From NCBI GenBank assembly GCA_026648125.1, contig JAPKGD010000173.1, positions 1 through 5,253 on the forward strand: a stretch of DNA of 5,253 nucleotides. The letters are read 5' to 3'. The DNA comes from Bdellovibrionales bacterium. Its GTDB lineage: Bacteria; Bdellovibrionota; Bdellovibrionia; Bdellovibrionales; UBA1609. The notes below the pieces were generated by a model. The model did not search any database, was not told where the DNA came from, and saw nothing but the letters and a program-made list of their open reading frames with translations. Positions within the stretch are counted from its first letter, which is position 1, and every line of letters begins with the position of its first letter. A program made the translations under genes and the position numbers. Of the stretch, positions 5,071-5,253 are shown piece by piece.

Positions 5071-5253
5071 ATGGCCCTCAACATATTTAGATTTCTCATC
5101 TTTTCACTCCTTGCATGGGCATCAAGCCCAGCGTCTGCTTTGCAAATTTCAGGTGAGATTCAGAGAAAGGGACATAGTCTATTTCTGCTCCCCGCAGACG
5201 GACAACGAATGCTCCTTGGGGCAAGCAACGATCGCGCCCTTTTGGATCTTCTG
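5071..5253 (+). CDS. Exported hypothetical protein, N-terminal part, cut by the window edge
   Basis: Only 61 codons are present, with no stop before the edge. The product opens with a good Sec signal peptide: Met-Ala-Leu-Asn, Arg7, a hydrophobic core (about 8-17) and Pro-Ala-Ser-Ala at 20-23 as a type I signal peptidase site, giving a mature protein starting Leu-Gln-Ile-Ser. No lipobox cysteine is present. The visible mature segment alternates polar and hydrophobic residues (Gly-Glu-Ile, Ser-Leu-Phe-Leu-Leu-Pro, Gln-Arg-Met-Leu-Leu-Gly), as expected for beta strands, and then turns helical. No family is recognised from this fragment. The ATG at 5071 is chosen because it begins a complete signal peptide. 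There is no Shine-Dalgarno site upstream. It is divergent from the SRPBCC gene and may share the palindromic control site at 4994-5028. Confidence 0.75.
   Translation, partial: MALNIFRFLIFSLLAWASSPASALQISGEIQRKGHSLFLLPADGQRMLLGASNDRALLDLL

Overview
The window holds eight protein genes, six with both ends visible, one whose start is uncertain at the left edge and one cut by the right edge. I see no rRNA, tRNA, CRISPR or mobile element. Base composition is close to balanced (not counted exactly). The gene content, and above all an HD-GYP protein with a damaged GYP motif that resembles the structurally studied Bdellovibrio protein Bd1817, points to a predatory or Bdellovibrio-like bacterium (Bdellovibrionota). 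That placement is inferred from recalled family features and was not tested by a search.

Layout, left to right: a probable secreted or lipid-anchored protein (+, 12-491); a 66-residue protein of unknown function coupled to it (+, 495-695); a CCA-adding enzyme/poly(A) polymerase family protein (-, 692-1957); queG, epoxyqueuosine reductase (+, 1980-3029); an unrecognised helical protein resembling a histidine phosphotransfer (HPt) domain without its histidine (-, 3004-3504); the HD-GYP-like protein (+, 3534-4490); an SRPBCC/START-fold protein (-, 4487-4966); and the first 61 codons of an exported protein (+, 5071 to the edge).

After the first two genes every neighbour is on the opposite strand. 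All three convergent pairs overlap at their ends (4, 26 and 4 bp). Two of the three divergent pairs are separated by only 22 and 29 bp with the starts chosen here. Promoters and terminators must therefore lie largely inside coding sequence. The clearest example is a small intrinsic-terminator-like hairpin in the last codons of queG, which also contains the stop codon of the opposing gene.

The only real intergenic space (4967-5070) contains a concentric two-step palindrome centred on 5011, flanked by weak outward-facing promoter matches that would give almost leaderless transcripts.

Two functional themes are visible. The divergent CCA-enzyme/queG pair acts on tRNA: 3' end synthesis and wobble-base queuosine formation. 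The divergent HPt-like/HD-GYP pair suggests signalling in which both proteins have lost a canonical motif residue and may act as binding or regulatory proteins. No defence or other accessory system was found. The most unusual material is the degenerate signalling pair and the compact alternating gene arrangement.
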